From Marinobacter nanhaiticus D15-8W (GTDB lineage Bacteria; Pseudomonadota; Gammaproteobacteria; Pseudomonadales; Oleiphilaceae): a stretch of 64,000 bases of DNA. The notes beneath the pieces were generated by a model, which was not told the origin of the DNA, ran no database searches, and was given only the letters and a program-made list of their open reading frames with translations. Position numbers and translations under genes: made by a program. Below, piece after piece: positions 7,914-16,465 of this stretch (positions are counted from its first letter, which is position 1; every line of letters starts with the position of its first letter). Where the stretch lies: contig NZ_AP028879.1 of the NCBI RefSeq assembly GCF_036511935.1, forward strand, positions 5,656 through 69,655, read 5' to 3'.

Positions 7914-8339
7914 ATGACCTACCAAGCTGAAACCACACCTGCAGTCAAAGCCACTCTCATTCCTGAGTCCGAGCGCATGAATGCCTTGCCGACGTTTTTC
8001 GGTGTGCGGCACATGCTCATGGTCGAACAGGCGACTTACGGGTCCCTGTCCGATATGTGTCATGCGTACAACGGCGGACTTTGGGACTTCTACGCACTGA
8101 GCAACGGCGGCTTCTACATGGCCCCGGCGACCGATCAGGCTTTCCGGCTGGTTGTTCCGGGGAACGGCTTTGACGGCTCCATGAGTGCTGACGCCGCAGG
8201 TGTCGTGGCCTCCCTGGTCGGCATCAATCGCGCCCTTTGGGCGTCTGGCTCCGAAGTGTTGAATTCGCGCTTCTATCAGCTCCGGGAGTTCGCCCTGGAT
8301 CACCCTGAGAACGCACAAATCTTCGCAGCCATCGACTGA
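7914..8339 (+). CDS. klcA: KlcA/ArdB-family antirestriction protein
   Basis: 141 aa, the family's usual length. Hallmarks are the N-terminal ESERMNALPTFFG block, GGLWDFYALSNGGFYMAP and the C-terminal MSADAAG segment. The family blocks type I restriction enzymes without mimicking DNA charge, which helps an incoming plasmid survive. It is first in the accessory block behind a strongly operated promoter, as expected for a gene wanted in the leading phase of transfer. Confidence 0.92.
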   Translation: MTYQAETTPAVKATLIPESERMNALPTFFGVRHMLMVEQATYGSLSDMCHAYNGGLWDFYALSNGGFYMAPATDQAFRLVVPGNGFDGSMSADAAGVVASLVGINRALWASGSEVLNSRFYQLREFALDHPENAQIFAAID

Positions 8340-8346
8340 TGCGGGT

Positions 8347-8366
8347 GGCCCGGCGCAAGCCGGGCC
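8347..8366. repeat. REP-like GC hairpin between klcA and the next gene
   Basis: GGCCCGGC-GCAA-GCCGGGCC gives an 8-bp perfect stem just after the klcA stop. There is no U-tract. It probably stabilises or separates the two coding parts of the message. Confidence 0.6.
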
Positions 8367-8395
8367 TACCTCGACCACGACAAGGGGAGGAAGTC

Positions 8396-8866
8396 ATGCC
8401 TAATCCAGTGTTTTTCACCCTGCAGCAAGTGGCGTCACGCGAAGCGTGGCAGCAGGTGCGCGCTAACGGTTGCGCCTATGTTGCGGAAGACTGCGCAAAA
8501 GTGTCGTTCGTCAAAGAGGGGCAGGGGGAAGCCCTGCAGGTCGTGCTGATGGAGCGCAAGCCGTCAATCACGGCGCGTTTCACTCAGTACCGGCTGCAGT
8601 ACCTGGGGGCGGTCTATTCGCCAGCCTGTGCCCTGGACAACCTGTTGTCGATGATGGATTACGACCTGTCCGGACTGATTACCGTGTGTGAAGCCCTGCG
8701 GTTTGTTGATCACGGTTTTGGGGTGTCAGTCGGGGAAGTGTTCGGGGTGGTTGTTAATCGCTCTCAGGTCGCCTCTGCGCTGATCTGCAATCCGTTCGAT
8801 GAGTTCTGCAGCCAGGAGGCTGTTTGCAGTGAGCGGGTCGTCAGGAGCGGGTCACACCTGGCTTAA
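8396..8866 (+). CDS. Unrecognised 156-aa protein
   Basis: The start is placed at 8396, where AAGGGGAGGAAGTC precedes the ATG; the longer frame reads through the REP-like hairpin. The protein begins MPNPVFFTLQQVASREAW, with 2-3 predicted beta-alpha units and no signal or membrane segment. It contains several cysteines. The position after klcA suggests an establishment or anti-defence role, but there is no motif to support a function. Confidence 0.55.
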   Translation: MPNPVFFTLQQVASREAWQQVRANGCAYVAEDCAKVSFVKEGQGEALQVVLMERKPSITARFTQYRLQYLGAVYSPACALDNLLSMMDYDLSGLITVCEALRFVDHGFGVSVGEVFGVVVNRSQVASALICNPFDEFCSQEAVCSERVVRSGSHLA

Positions 8867-8882
8867 CCAGGTCCGCGGCCGT

Positions 8883-8950
8883 TGTCACCCGAAGTGGTGA
8901 CGCGGCCGCGCCTCGATCGCGCCCGTGTTGTGACCCTCTGAGGTGACACA
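8883..8950. repeat. GTGAC-rich dispersed repeat, diverged copy
   Basis: This is a diverged relative of repeats at 21524, 24349 and 26069. It contains GTCACC-CGAAGT-GGTGAC, then a GATCGCG block and TTGTGACCCTCTGAGGTGAC. It lies between two small genes. Confidence 0.55.
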
Positions 8951-9005
8951 CGATGCAGATCCAGGAGCTGAACGTGTGACCTAGACAATCACATACGCAG
9001 GGATT

Positions 9006-9404
9006 ATGAATATGCGCTTTCGTCGCCATCAACGATCAGAGTTTCAGGAAACCTCTCGCAAGCGGGCAGCCTTGCTGCGCAAGCAGAAGAGGGAGCGCGA
9101 GGCCTTGCCCTTGTTCGCAGACCAGATTGCCGCCGAGCAACCGAGCGTCGAGACTGTCATGGGCGAGCGCCGGGAGCGTTGGGCAAGCCAGGAAGTAAAG
9201 CAGCGGCAAAGCCGCGCCATTAAGTGGCGCGAGGGTCGCGCCAAACTGCACCAGTATCCGGCTGCGCAGCGGCGCCGGTTACTGGATTTCTGGAATAGAC
9301 ACCGCTGGTTTCCGGCTGATCCGGTCTATCTGCTCGAAATGCTGAATATGTACGACGGTGGGCGGCTCGATCTGGACGCGCCGGGTGTGCTTGTAGAGCG
9401 GTAG
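9006..9404 (+). CDS. Unrecognised basic 132-aa protein
   Basis: The N-terminus is highly basic (MNMRFRRHQRSEFQETSRKR) and is followed by helical, Arg/Gln/Glu-rich sequence and a C-terminal YLLEMLNMYDGGRLDLDAPG segment. It probably binds nucleic acid. A second ATG two codons in could equally be used. It is part of the accessory block between klcA and the virB operon. The family is unknown. Confidence 0.5.
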   Translation: MNMRFRRHQRSEFQETSRKRAALLRKQKREREALPLFADQIAAEQPSVETVMGERRERWASQEVKQRQSRAIKWREGRAKLHQYPAAQRRRLLDFWNRHRWFPADPVYLLEMLNMYDGGRLDLDAPGVLVER

Positions 9405-9419
9405 GCCGAAAACTTAGAT

Positions 9420-9452
9420 GGCCCTGGCTAACCACCACAGAAAGCCAGGGCC
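9420..9452. terminator. Intergenic 10-bp hairpin
   Basis: GGCCCTGGCT (9420-9429) pairs with AGCCAGGGCC (9443-9452). It lies just after the stop of the previous gene and before the ribosome site of the next. With no U-run, it may be a weak terminator or processing site. Confidence 0.5.
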
Positions 9453-9485
9453 GTACCGTTTACCACCCTTCAGGAGGTTTACAGT

Positions 9486-9908
9486 ATGTCTAGTATGAAT
9501 TTGGGGCAGGGGATAGACAATAGCATCCAGCAGATGCGGGCCATGATCGGCGCCATGGAGCGGGAGGAACGGCACCTTGTAAAGCAGGGGTGTCTGAACG
9601 CTCATATCCACTTTAAGGCCAGGAAGGCCGGCGGCCCCAAGAACATCATGTATATGTACGAGCCCGTCGATTCGACGGGCAAGCGTCCCTATCATCATGT
9701 TGGCGTCGATAAGAAAGCCCAGGAAGAAGCCCGAGGGAAGGTTGAGCGGGAGCATAAACGCCAAGGCATTGCCCGGCGCCGGGTGGAGTTGGAGCGCGAC
9801 CTGCAGGAACTCACCCGGCACCTTGAATCGTTGAGTCGTCAGTTTGATTGGCTGGTGGAGTCGGCCAGCTCTACAGGTAAGGAGTATCAGTTTGAAATCG
9901 CAATCTGA
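9486..9908 (+). CDS. Unrecognised 140-aa coiled-coil protein
   Basis: A clear ribosome site (GGAGG, 8 nt spacing) precedes the start. Residues 1-35 and 75-125 are strongly helical with heptad character (REHKRQGIARRRVELERDLQ). The middle has NIMYMYEPVDSTGKRPYHHVG, which may bind DNA or serve as a small beta domain. Its end overlaps the HTH gene at 9892 by 17 nt. No family is recognised. Confidence 0.55.
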   Translation: MSSMNLGQGIDNSIQQMRAMIGAMEREERHLVKQGCLNAHIHFKARKAGGPKNIMYMYEPVDSTGKRPYHHVGVDKKAQEEARGKVEREHKRQGIARRRVELERDLQELTRHLESLSRQFDWLVESASSTGKEYQFEIAI

Positions 9909-10188
9909 ACCAACGAACTTGGTTACCGCTTTTCGCGATCTGAAGAAAAGCCGGGAAGGTCTCTCGCTTGCGGCTGTGCTGCGAGAGGTTAACCCGGCGC
10001 TGGGGCGGAATTATCGCAACCACCACATCACCCGTATGGAACGGGGGGAGCGGGCGCCGGATCAGGTGTTCCACAACTATATGCTGCGTTATGTGCTGGA
10101 GGCTGAGTTAGGCGGGTATGGGTTGACCAAGGATCAGATCGAAGCGATCTATGAGCGCACACGTCTGGCTGAAAAGCCGGGCGATTAG
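9892..10188 (+). CDS. Small helix-turn-helix regulator
   Basis: 98 aa. I place the start at the TTG at 9892, which has AAGGAG 8 nt upstream; the upstream part of the frame overlaps the previous gene. Residues 8-60 read as an Xre-like domain (FRDLKKSREGLSLAAVLREV, then ITRMERGERAP). It is a good candidate for the repressor that binds the palindromic operators in front of klcA or the virB operon. That assignment is inferred from position only. Confidence 0.6.
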   Translation: MKSQSEPTNLVTAFRDLKKSREGLSLAAVLREVNPALGRNYRNHHITRMERGERAPDQVFHNYMLRYVLEAELGGYGLTKDQIEAIYERTRLAEKPGD

Positions 10189-10337
10189 CGCCAATTGTTA
10201 AATTGTGTAAGCGATTTCTTACAAACCTTTCAGAAAACAGCCACTTGGACCACACCTGCTGCGTGTCCAGAATGGCTGCGGTACAGGGACGAACTCTCTG
10301 AGCGTCGAGTTGTTAGGTATCAATGGATGATGCCAGT

Positions 10338-10604
10338 TTAATCCTTAGCGTCACTGGTCAGTATGCGGCGTAGTTCGGCTTTGAGGCTTTCATAGTCCAC
10401 TACGTAGGCTGGATCGAATTGTTCCTTCCGCTCTAACGCCAGCTCACACAACGCTCTAATGACCAAGGATTTCGACGGCCTCCCGAAGAAATCTTCAGCG
10501 TTCACGCTGTCTACGAAACTTTCCTTCGTGTCCTGCGAAACATCAACCGGCAACGAGATGTTTGTCGGAGCTGCTTTTTGGCGCTTAGCCGGTTTTTCCC
10601 TCAT
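10338..10604 (-). CDS. Putative ribbon-helix-helix protein
   Basis: 88 aa from the ATG at 10604, which has TAAGG upstream. A basic N-terminus (MREKPAKRQKAAP) is followed by a single strand-like stretch NISLPVDVSQ and helices ending in SKSLVIRALCELALERKE, a pattern seen in RHH regulators and relaxosome accessory proteins. It is the only minus-strand gene inside the transfer region and diverges from virB3, so it may repress the virB promoter or assist nicking. Confidence 0.5.
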   Translation of the reverse strand: MREKPAKRQKAAPTNISLPVDVSQDTKESFVDSVNAEDFFGRPSKSLVIRALCELALERKEQFDPAYVVDYESLKAELRRILTSDAKD

Positions 10605-10676
10605 TTGAAACCTTATTTTTCGTGCAACGGGGTTGCGTACATCCTCACCTTTCGGTAATGATATACGCAATTCATA

Positions 10677-10695
10677 TGCGCAAACCGATTGCGCA
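10677..10695. promoter_or_regulatory. Inverted-repeat operator upstream of the virB operon
   Basis: TGCGCAA-ACCGA-TTGCGCA is a perfect 7-bp inverted repeat 25 bp before virB3, in the divergent spacer with the RHH-like gene. A half-related TACGCAATTCATATGCG lies just upstream. It is a likely binding site for a transfer regulator. Confidence 0.55.
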
Positions 10696-10720
10696 ATTCG
10701 AAGCCTGGGGAGGCGATGTC

Positions 10721-11092
10721 ATGGCTGAGCATAAAAACCCGAATCTCAAAAATAAAGTCGTTTTTACGCACCGCCGCGAGGTGTTGGGCATCCCGGAGAA
10801 GATTTTCTTTTCCCTTTGCGCTTTGTGCGTGTTCGCCGCCTTCGTCTTTTGCGCCTACCTGGGTTGGTCGGTAGGAGCCCCGTTATCGGTGGCCCTGGTC
10901 GTTCTTGTGTTCGTGCCCGTCTACCTCGTTCACAAGGAGGACCACGACGCTTATTCAGTCTGGATGCGAAGCCTGATCACTCCATCCCGACTCACAGCAA
11001 GTCGCATCAAGCCGCGTCGGCTGGTGCTTCTTACCTGGGACGGAGAGCGTTCCCAAACAACCTCACTAAGCAAAAAAGGAACAACGGAATGA
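10721..11092 (+). CDS. virB3: VirB3-like inner-membrane T4SS protein
   Basis: 123 aa from the ATG at 10721, with GGGGAGG upstream. Two adjacent membrane spans (about 35-55 and 58-76) are followed by HKEDHDAYSVWMRSLIT, which fits the short VirB3/TrbD family. VirB3 works with VirB4 and VirB8 in pilus assembly. Its stop overlaps the pilin start by 4 bp. The gene comes before the pilin gene, the reverse of the usual virB2-virB3 order. Confidence 0.7.
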   Translation: MAEHKNPNLKNKVVFTHRREVLGIPEKIFFSLCALCVFAAFVFCAYLGWSVGAPLSVALVVLVFVPVYLVHKEDHDAYSVWMRSLITPSRLTASRIKPRRLVLLTWDGERSQTTSLSKKGTTE

Positions 11093-11418
11093 AGCAACTC
11101 AAGCTCTATCTGGTTTGGCTGGCGAGCTTTGCTTTTGCGCCAGCAGCGCTCGCGGTCGAGAACAACGAATTGGACCTGGGGTCACCGGCTGACGGGCCGC
11201 TGGCCGCGATTGGAACGTTCATGCAGGAGCTGATCGATTTTGTCGGTGGCCCAGGCGTGCTGTTCATCGTGTTTGTCTGTGCTGTTGCCGCAATCGGCTT
11301 GTGGGTCGCAGCTCCGAAGATGGGCGGAACTGCCATTGCAATGCTCCTGCGGGTGCTCGTTGGCGGCATCCTGATCTTCAACGTTGCACTGATCATTACT
11401 TGGCTCCAGGGCTTCTAA
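11089..11418 (+). CDS. virB2: VirB2/TrbC-like major pilin
   Basis: 109 aa from the ATG at 11089. It has a signal peptide (MKQLKLYLVWLASFAFAPAALA, given here as residues 1-22 with cleavage after AALA), then a short periplasmic part and two hydrophobic helices (about 45-68 and 78-105) separated by a small loop APKMGG. This is the standard VirB2 topology. virB4 starts 2 nt after the stop. Confidence 0.8.
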   Translation: MKQLKLYLVWLASFAFAPAALAVENNELDLGSPADGPLAAIGTFMQELIDFVGGPGVLFIVFVCAVAAIGLWVAAPKMGGTAIAMLLRVLVGGILIFNVALIITWLQGF

Positions 11419-11419
11419 A

Positions 11420-13948
11420 ATGGCTAATCAGGCGGGATCACCCCTTAACAAAGAGCTATACGCTGCCGGTGCATGGGACAACTATATGTTGTCCCATGCA
11501 GGCTCGATCATCGGGGGCCTGGAGCTTTCCGGGCTCGATCCGAAAGGGTTGAACGATGCCGACTTTGAAAGCCTCTCGGTGCTTTTACGCAACATCCTGC
11601 AGGGCCTCGAACAGGAATTGGTGGTTACCCAGTATTACTGGCACTTCGAGGGCGCCCAGGTGCAGTTGCGCAACCGTGACAACCCACGCAGTCAGTTGCT
11701 GTCGGAGCGCCGTAGCAACTTCCTGAATAACCGGGGCTTGAGTGGGTCAAGGCTGCATTGGTTGCTGGAATGCCCGCCTGAAAACAACCTCAATAGCGCG
11801 CTGTCCGTCGGTGCCCTAAAAGCGATTTTTGGGGCGCCGTTCGACAAGCGGGCACGTGAACAGTTGCGGGCCATGTTCTCGGCTCGTGGCGCATGGATTC
11901 TCGAGCAGGACGAGCTGAAACGGCAGGTGCGGGAGGTGACCGATGCCCTGGCGAGTCTGGATGCTCGCCTGCAGGTGCTGTCACCTCAAAAAGAAATGAT
12001 GGAGCGGGCCCAGCTTTGGGCTTTGAATCGCGCCATCGTCAACCTCAATCCAGGGTATCTGGAAACCGCACTTCACGAAGCCGTTCCCTCTGATCATTGG
12101 GACCAGCTATTACCCGATGGCGACATTCAACAAGTTGTGGTTGATGGGCTCGATTGCCTCAAGATCGATGGCGCCGTGCCCGTCTATGCTCGCATCGTCA
12201 CCGTCGGCGGTTATGGCGATGAGTATGTGCCTGAAGGCGTATGGGGACGAGGTAATTCACCGCCCATGCTCCAGAGTGGCAACTACCTTATTGTTTCCCG
12301 GTTTCGCCCGCTATCGGCTTTAGGGCGGGGCATGATGCTCGCCAACAAGAAGAACGAGCTTTACCGGAATCAAATGTCCCTTGGAACGATGTTCAAGGGT
12401 GGTGATGTATCGGGCGAGATTGAACGCAAGATTCAAGACAACCAGCACCTGAAGGATATGACACAGGAGCTGGCCGAGGCGACGAATACCGGCGACCGAT
12501 ACGGCTACTACCAGTCCCACGTTGTGCTGTTTGACACGAACCCACGGAAACTGCGGGATAGCGGGCGGAAGATGGAGAATGCGCTGAAGCAGAATGGCCT
12601 GCATCCAGTGTGGGAGTCTGCAGGGCTGCTTTCCCTCTATCCGCAGCTCCTGCCGGGCTACCCCAAGAAGTCTTACCGTTCTGCAGAGTTCAATACCTCT
12701 CAGGCGGCGGCGTGTTCGCAAATCTTTAAGTCCAGCGAAGGCGTGCGGCATTGGGGCGACAAGCGAGAAGAAGCGCTTTATATCCTCGAAAGCGAGGACG
12801 GCACACCGTTTCATTACACGCCGTTCGTGGGCGACAAGTGTCTCGTGATCGGTGTCGGGCCGACCCGATCCGGCAAGACCTTCATGAAAAACGTCATGGC
12901 CGGTCACTTCATGAAATTTGGTGGCCTGTACCACGCAATTGACGTTGACCCAGGTACTGAACCGCTGGCGCGTTTCTTCAGGGAAGACGGCGGTATTTTC
13001 CGCCTGGATGACGTGGAAACGTCTCGCGGTTTCAACCCGTTCGTCGCGGCACGGAACGACCGCGACCCACAGTTCACCTACCACCTGCTTAGCCAGCTCC
13101 GGTTGATGCTCCAGATGAACGAGAGCAAAGAAATGCAGGAGCTGACCGCTTCAGAGCAAAAGGCGCTGGATAAAGCGATTCTCGATGTTCTGGAGCTGCC
13201 GCCCGAAAAGGTGTCACTCAAAACCCTGTCAGGTGTTTTTGAGCATGTTACCGAGCTGAAAACCAAGTTCAGCCGGTGGCTGCGCGGAGGCATGTACGGC
13301 GGACTGTTCGACAATGTTGAGGACGGTATTGGAACGCTCGATAGGCGCGTTGCGGCCTACAACTTGGCGGGCGTAAAGGATACGCCGGAGCTGGCCGCGC
13401 TGGCTATGAACGAGCTGTTTTTCAGGGTGACGCGGCTATTCGAAGACCCTGCCTATCGGGCGATGCCCAAGTTCCTAGAAATGGACGAAGCACAGTATGT
13501 GCTATCCATCCCAGGCGCCGCCGAACGTGCTGTTGCCAAGGCGCGGACGTGGTTCAAGCATAACGGTGGTATGGGTTTCTGGAGTCAAAGCCCGAAGCAC
13601 TTTATGGACATTCCCGAGTGGGAAACCCTTCGTTCGTCGGCCACCACGTTCATTTTCATGGCTGATCAGGAAATGGATTGGGACAGCTATAAGCGGGCGT
13701 TCAAGCTCAAGGATGGCGAATGCGAGGCCATCGCCAATCTGATCCCGAGGAAGCAGGCCTTCATCATCCAACGAGAAATCGGGATATCCAAAACGGTGAA
13801 CATCAACGCCGCACCCGAGGAATACGTTGTCGCCACCAGTCGTCCGCACGAAGCGATCATCGTCAACGAAATGCTCGACAAGTACCCCGATGTAGACGAA
13901 GCCGTAGACCACGCCGTTAAAGCCATCTTCACGGAGGATCAGGTATGA
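11420..13948 (+). CDS. virB4: VirB4-family conjugation ATPase
   Basis: 842 aa. Walker A GPTRSGKT is at residues 480-487 and Walker B KFLEMDEAQYVL near 685. The N-terminal CagE/TrbE-like half is followed by the C-terminal ATPase domain with FWSQSPKHF. It is the largest energy-providing subunit and binds VirB3/VirB11 at the inner membrane. It starts 2 nt after virB2 and overlaps virB5 by 4 bp. Confidence 0.95.
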   Translation: MANQAGSPLNKELYAAGAWDNYMLSHAGSIIGGLELSGLDPKGLNDADFESLSVLLRNILQGLEQELVVTQYYWHFEGAQVQLRNRDNPRSQLLSERRSNFLNNRGLSGSRLHWLLECPPENNLNSALSVGALKAIFGAPFDKRAREQLRAMFSARGAWILEQDELKRQVREVTDALASLDARLQVLSPQKEMMERAQLWALNRAIVNLNPGYLETALHEAVPSDHWDQLLPDGDIQQVVVDGLDCLKIDGAVPVYARIVTVGGYGDEYVPEGVWGRGNSPPMLQSGNYLIVSRFRPLSALGRGMMLANKKNELYRNQMSLGTMFKGGDVSGEIERKIQDNQHLKDMTQELAEATNTGDRYGYYQSHVVLFDTNPRKLRDSGRKMENALKQNGLHPVWESAGLLSLYPQLLPGYPKKSYRSAEFNTSQAAACSQIFKSSEGVRHWGDKREEALYILESEDGTPFHYTPFVGDKCLVIGVGPTRSGKTFMKNVMAGHFMKFGGLYHAIDVDPGTEPLARFFREDGGIFRLDDVETSRGFNPFVAARNDRDPQFTYHLLSQLRLMLQMNESKEMQELTASEQKALDKAILDVLELPPEKVSLKTLSGVFEHVTELKTKFSRWLRGGMYGGLFDNVEDGIGTLDRRVAAYNLAGVKDTPELAALAMNELFFRVTRLFEDPAYRAMPKFLEMDEAQYVLSIPGAAERAVAKARTWFKHNGGMGFWSQSPKHFMDIPEWETLRSSATTFIFMADQEMDWDSYKRAFKLKDGECEAIANLIPRKQAFIIQREIGISKTVNINAAPEEYVVATSRPHEAIIVNEMLDKYPDVDEAVDHAVKAIFTEDQV

Positions 13949-14784
13949 ACCACGTTCGCACCCTATTGCTGGCAATGGTTGTCCTTGGGTATGGCCCGAA
14001 TGCGTTTAGTTCGGGCATCCCAACGGTCGACGTTGCGAATCTCACGCAAGCCGTGCAGCAGTATCTGAATGAGCTGGAGCAGTACGCGGAAATGATGGAC
14101 CAGGGCGCGACTCAGCAGCAGGAGCTGCTAAACGCAGTCCACCAGTACGAGCAGATGCTGACCGAGTACGAGCACATGCTGCGGCAGATGGAAGCGCTCG
14201 AAAACAAGGTGTCAGCCAGGGACTGGGAAGGCATCTATGCCATGTACGAAGACATCATCAATTCATTCCCAGCCAATGAACCGGATTACAGCGATCCGGA
14301 GTGGCAGGAGACGAACGAGCAGGTTGGTGGCGTCTACGAGCGGGGCTCCGAGCTGGAGCAGATAGAAGACGAAATTGAGGGGATGCCTTACACCGCCGAT
14401 TCGCAGGGTGTGGCAATGGAAAATACAAGGCAGACCTATAACCGCGCCCAGCTAATAACTGGTCAGCAAATGGCAGTGAACGAGAACAGTAAGCGGTTAA
14501 AGCAGCAAATGCTCATATCGGATCGTCTCGACCAGAACCGTCTAGCGCTGGGGCCTGAGTCACACCTGCAAACTTTGCAGCTTTTGGCAGAGCAAAATCA
14601 GGCAATTCTCGATGCTTTGCATCAGCAAATTACCGTGACCAATACCGAGCTTCAGTATGCGAACCAGCTAGATGCTCATGTTTACGCCAAGGAGCAAGAA
14701 GGCCTGCAGGCAACGCGGAATGAGATTCAGGCGGAAATGGGCGAGCCACTCACTATCAACGAAGACCCTTTGGTTAACTTCTAG
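13945..14784 (+). CDS. virB5: VirB5/TrbJ-like pilus-tip protein
   Basis: 279 aa with an N-terminal signal sequence ending near FSSG. The mature start GIPTVDVANLTQAVQQYL is the classic VirB5/TrbJ opening. The rest is Gln/Glu-rich helical coiled coil. VirB5 is periplasmic and caps the pilus. It overlaps virB4 by 4 bp. Confidence 0.8.
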   Translation: MNHVRTLLLAMVVLGYGPNAFSSGIPTVDVANLTQAVQQYLNELEQYAEMMDQGATQQQELLNAVHQYEQMLTEYEHMLRQMEALENKVSARDWEGIYAMYEDIINSFPANEPDYSDPEWQETNEQVGGVYERGSELEQIEDEIEGMPYTADSQGVAMENTRQTYNRAQLITGQQMAVNENSKRLKQQMLISDRLDQNRLALGPESHLQTLQLLAEQNQAILDALHQQITVTNTELQYANQLDAHVYAKEQEGLQATRNEIQAEMGEPLTINEDPLVNF

Positions 14785-14794
14785 GACTCTAACT

Positions 14795-15316
14795 ATGAAA
14801 TTTCCGTTTGCCGCTTTAGTGCTTGGATGTTTGTCGATCAATGTTGCTGCTGAGTATATCGATGAACAACAAAAACAGATTGACCTCAATAAAAGGGAAT
14901 TCGTAAGGGAGGGGTTCAAAGCCTGCAGTGAAAAGAGCTTCGAGACAGTTGGTGCGCGTGAGGAATGCACAACACCTGTACTCACCAAAGCCGAAGAAAA
15001 GTTTCCCGGACGGGGCACTGATATTTACGCCAAACAAACCTACTCAGGCCTCACTGAGTCGGAGGCAATCGCAGAGCTGAAATCGCTTCACTCGCTTTAC
15101 AAGAAGGTCGAGGACAACTTTTCGAATCAGCCCGGTGTCATCACGCAAGATGACTTGAACCATGAAGGGTGGTGGATTCAGGAAAATATCCTTGGCATTC
15201 CGTCTATGGTCGGACGCCCGCCTTGGTTTAAGGAATGCGACGGTGAAGTCAGTGCCGAACACGGACGAGCCGAAGTTGAGTTCTGTTCGCTGTATGAAGA
15301 AGGGGAGGCCGAGTAA
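14795..15316 (+). CDS. Exported 173-aa protein between VirB5 and VirB6
   Basis: The signal peptide is MKFPFAALVLGCLSINVAA. The mature part is acidic and carries four cysteines in two pairs (FKACSEKSFETVGAREEC; ECDGEVSAEHGRAEVEFC), which probably form disulfides in the periplasm. Its start is 10 nt after virB5 and its stop overlaps virB6. Genes in this slot are often entry-exclusion or channel accessory proteins, but the sequence itself is unrecognised. Confidence 0.6.
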   Translation: MKFPFAALVLGCLSINVAAEYIDEQQKQIDLNKREFVREGFKACSEKSFETVGAREECTTPVLTKAEEKFPGRGTDIYAKQTYSGLTESEAIAELKSLHSLYKKVEDNFSNQPGVITQDDLNHEGWWIQENILGIPSMVGRPPWFKECDGEVSAEHGRAEVEFCSLYEEGEAE

Positions 15317-16434
15317 TGATCTTCACTCTGGTCGGTCTTCTAGTTGTGGCGTGCCTCGCTGCGGGCTTCGTCTTCGGACGGGGGTCGGTACGTGGCGCCA
15401 CGGTCGCCCAGGAGGCGCCGGCGACGGAAGGGGCTGACCTGTCCGAAATGAAGGTCAAAAAGCCCAAGCGCTTGCGTCGGTTCTTCTATTGGGGTGGCGT
15501 TTTCTTCGTCGTTGCTGCCATCCCGTTGCTGATGGTCGATCCAGCACACGCAACGCTGTCGGAGGCGATGCGCGATTCCTTTTCCAACGAGCTGCGCAAC
15601 TTCGTTGTTGGGATCATGGCCGACAGCACGAATGCAGTAAACCAGTGGAGCTGGATGCTGTTCTTGTTCCTCGCGTTTCTTCTGGTGGTTCGTGAAGTCG
15701 TCGTGTTCATCGCTAACGGATTTACTGTCGTTTCACACGCGGAAGCCGTCATTTTCTTCTTCGCCACCTTGGCAATTATGGGCGGGTATAGCGAGTTCAC
15801 CGACGCTATTTGGGGTGTTGGTGTTGGCCTTGGGAATGGGTATCAGTCGGCCCTGGTTGGAAATACCGACAACTTCTTTTTGAGTCAGTGGGTCTCTAAA
15901 TCAATGTCTGCGGTGTCCCTGGAAGACATCAGTATTTTTGACTCCATCAAGCTCGCTATTTATTTCGTCCTTTGGCACCTGATTGCCATGTTTCTGGATG
16001 TTGTTACATGGATCGCTGGAGTATGGGCGCATTTCGGCTATGCGCTTGCGAAGGTTATAGGGATGGTATTCATACCGTTTCTTTTGTTGCCTAGCACGCG
16101 TCCGCTTTTTGATGGCTGGTTTAAGTTTCTAGTCGGCTTCGTTGTTCTTCTAATCATGCTCAAAGCGACCCTGGTTATTGCTGCGATATCCGTCAAAAGC
16201 ATTTTGGGCACCTTGGGCGTTACATGGACGACTGAATATGGTGAGCCAGTCGGTGTTGTCGAAGTAGCTAAGGAGAATTTTTATCTCTTGGCTGACTCTT
16301 CCTTGATGTTGTTTGTTGCCGCTCTTTTCGTTTTATCGAGTTTTGCATTTGCGGCGGCGCTTGCCAGTGGGGCCGGATCACCGAGCGGTGCATTAGGCAA
16401 CCTCGCTAAGAAAGCTATCCACAAGCTCAAGTAA
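15316..16434 (+). CDS. virB6: VirB6/TrbL-like polytopic channel protein
   Basis: 372 aa with at least six membrane spans. An unusual N-terminal extension has its own span (residues 1-22) and a charged linker (KVKKPKRLRRFF) before a second span. A signal-like VDPAHAT precedes the conserved VirB6 core. The protein forms part of the inner-membrane path for DNA. The C-terminal 20 residues are cytoplasmic and basic. Confidence 0.8.
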   Translation: MIFTLVGLLVVACLAAGFVFGRGSVRGATVAQEAPATEGADLSEMKVKKPKRLRRFFYWGGVFFVVAAIPLLMVDPAHATLSEAMRDSFSNELRNFVVGIMADSTNAVNQWSWMLFLFLAFLLVVREVVVFIANGFTVVSHAEAVIFFFATLAIMGGYSEFTDAIWGVGVGLGNGYQSALVGNTDNFFLSQWVSKSMSAVSLEDISIFDSIKLAIYFVLWHLIAMFLDVVTWIAGVWAHFGYALAKVIGMVFIPFLLLPSTRPLFDGWFKFLVGFVVLLIMLKATLVIAAISVKSILGTLGVTWTTEYGEPVGVVEVAKENFYLLADSSLMLFVAALFVLSSFAFAAALASGAGSPSGALGNLAKKAIHKLK

Positions 16435-16465
16435 TCACCTGACTTTTGAATCTCGGGAGTGCCCT

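Noticed and set aside
12320..13084. 254-codon minus frame inside virB4
   Set aside because: It is antisense to a well-supported ATPase gene and has no recognisable domain.
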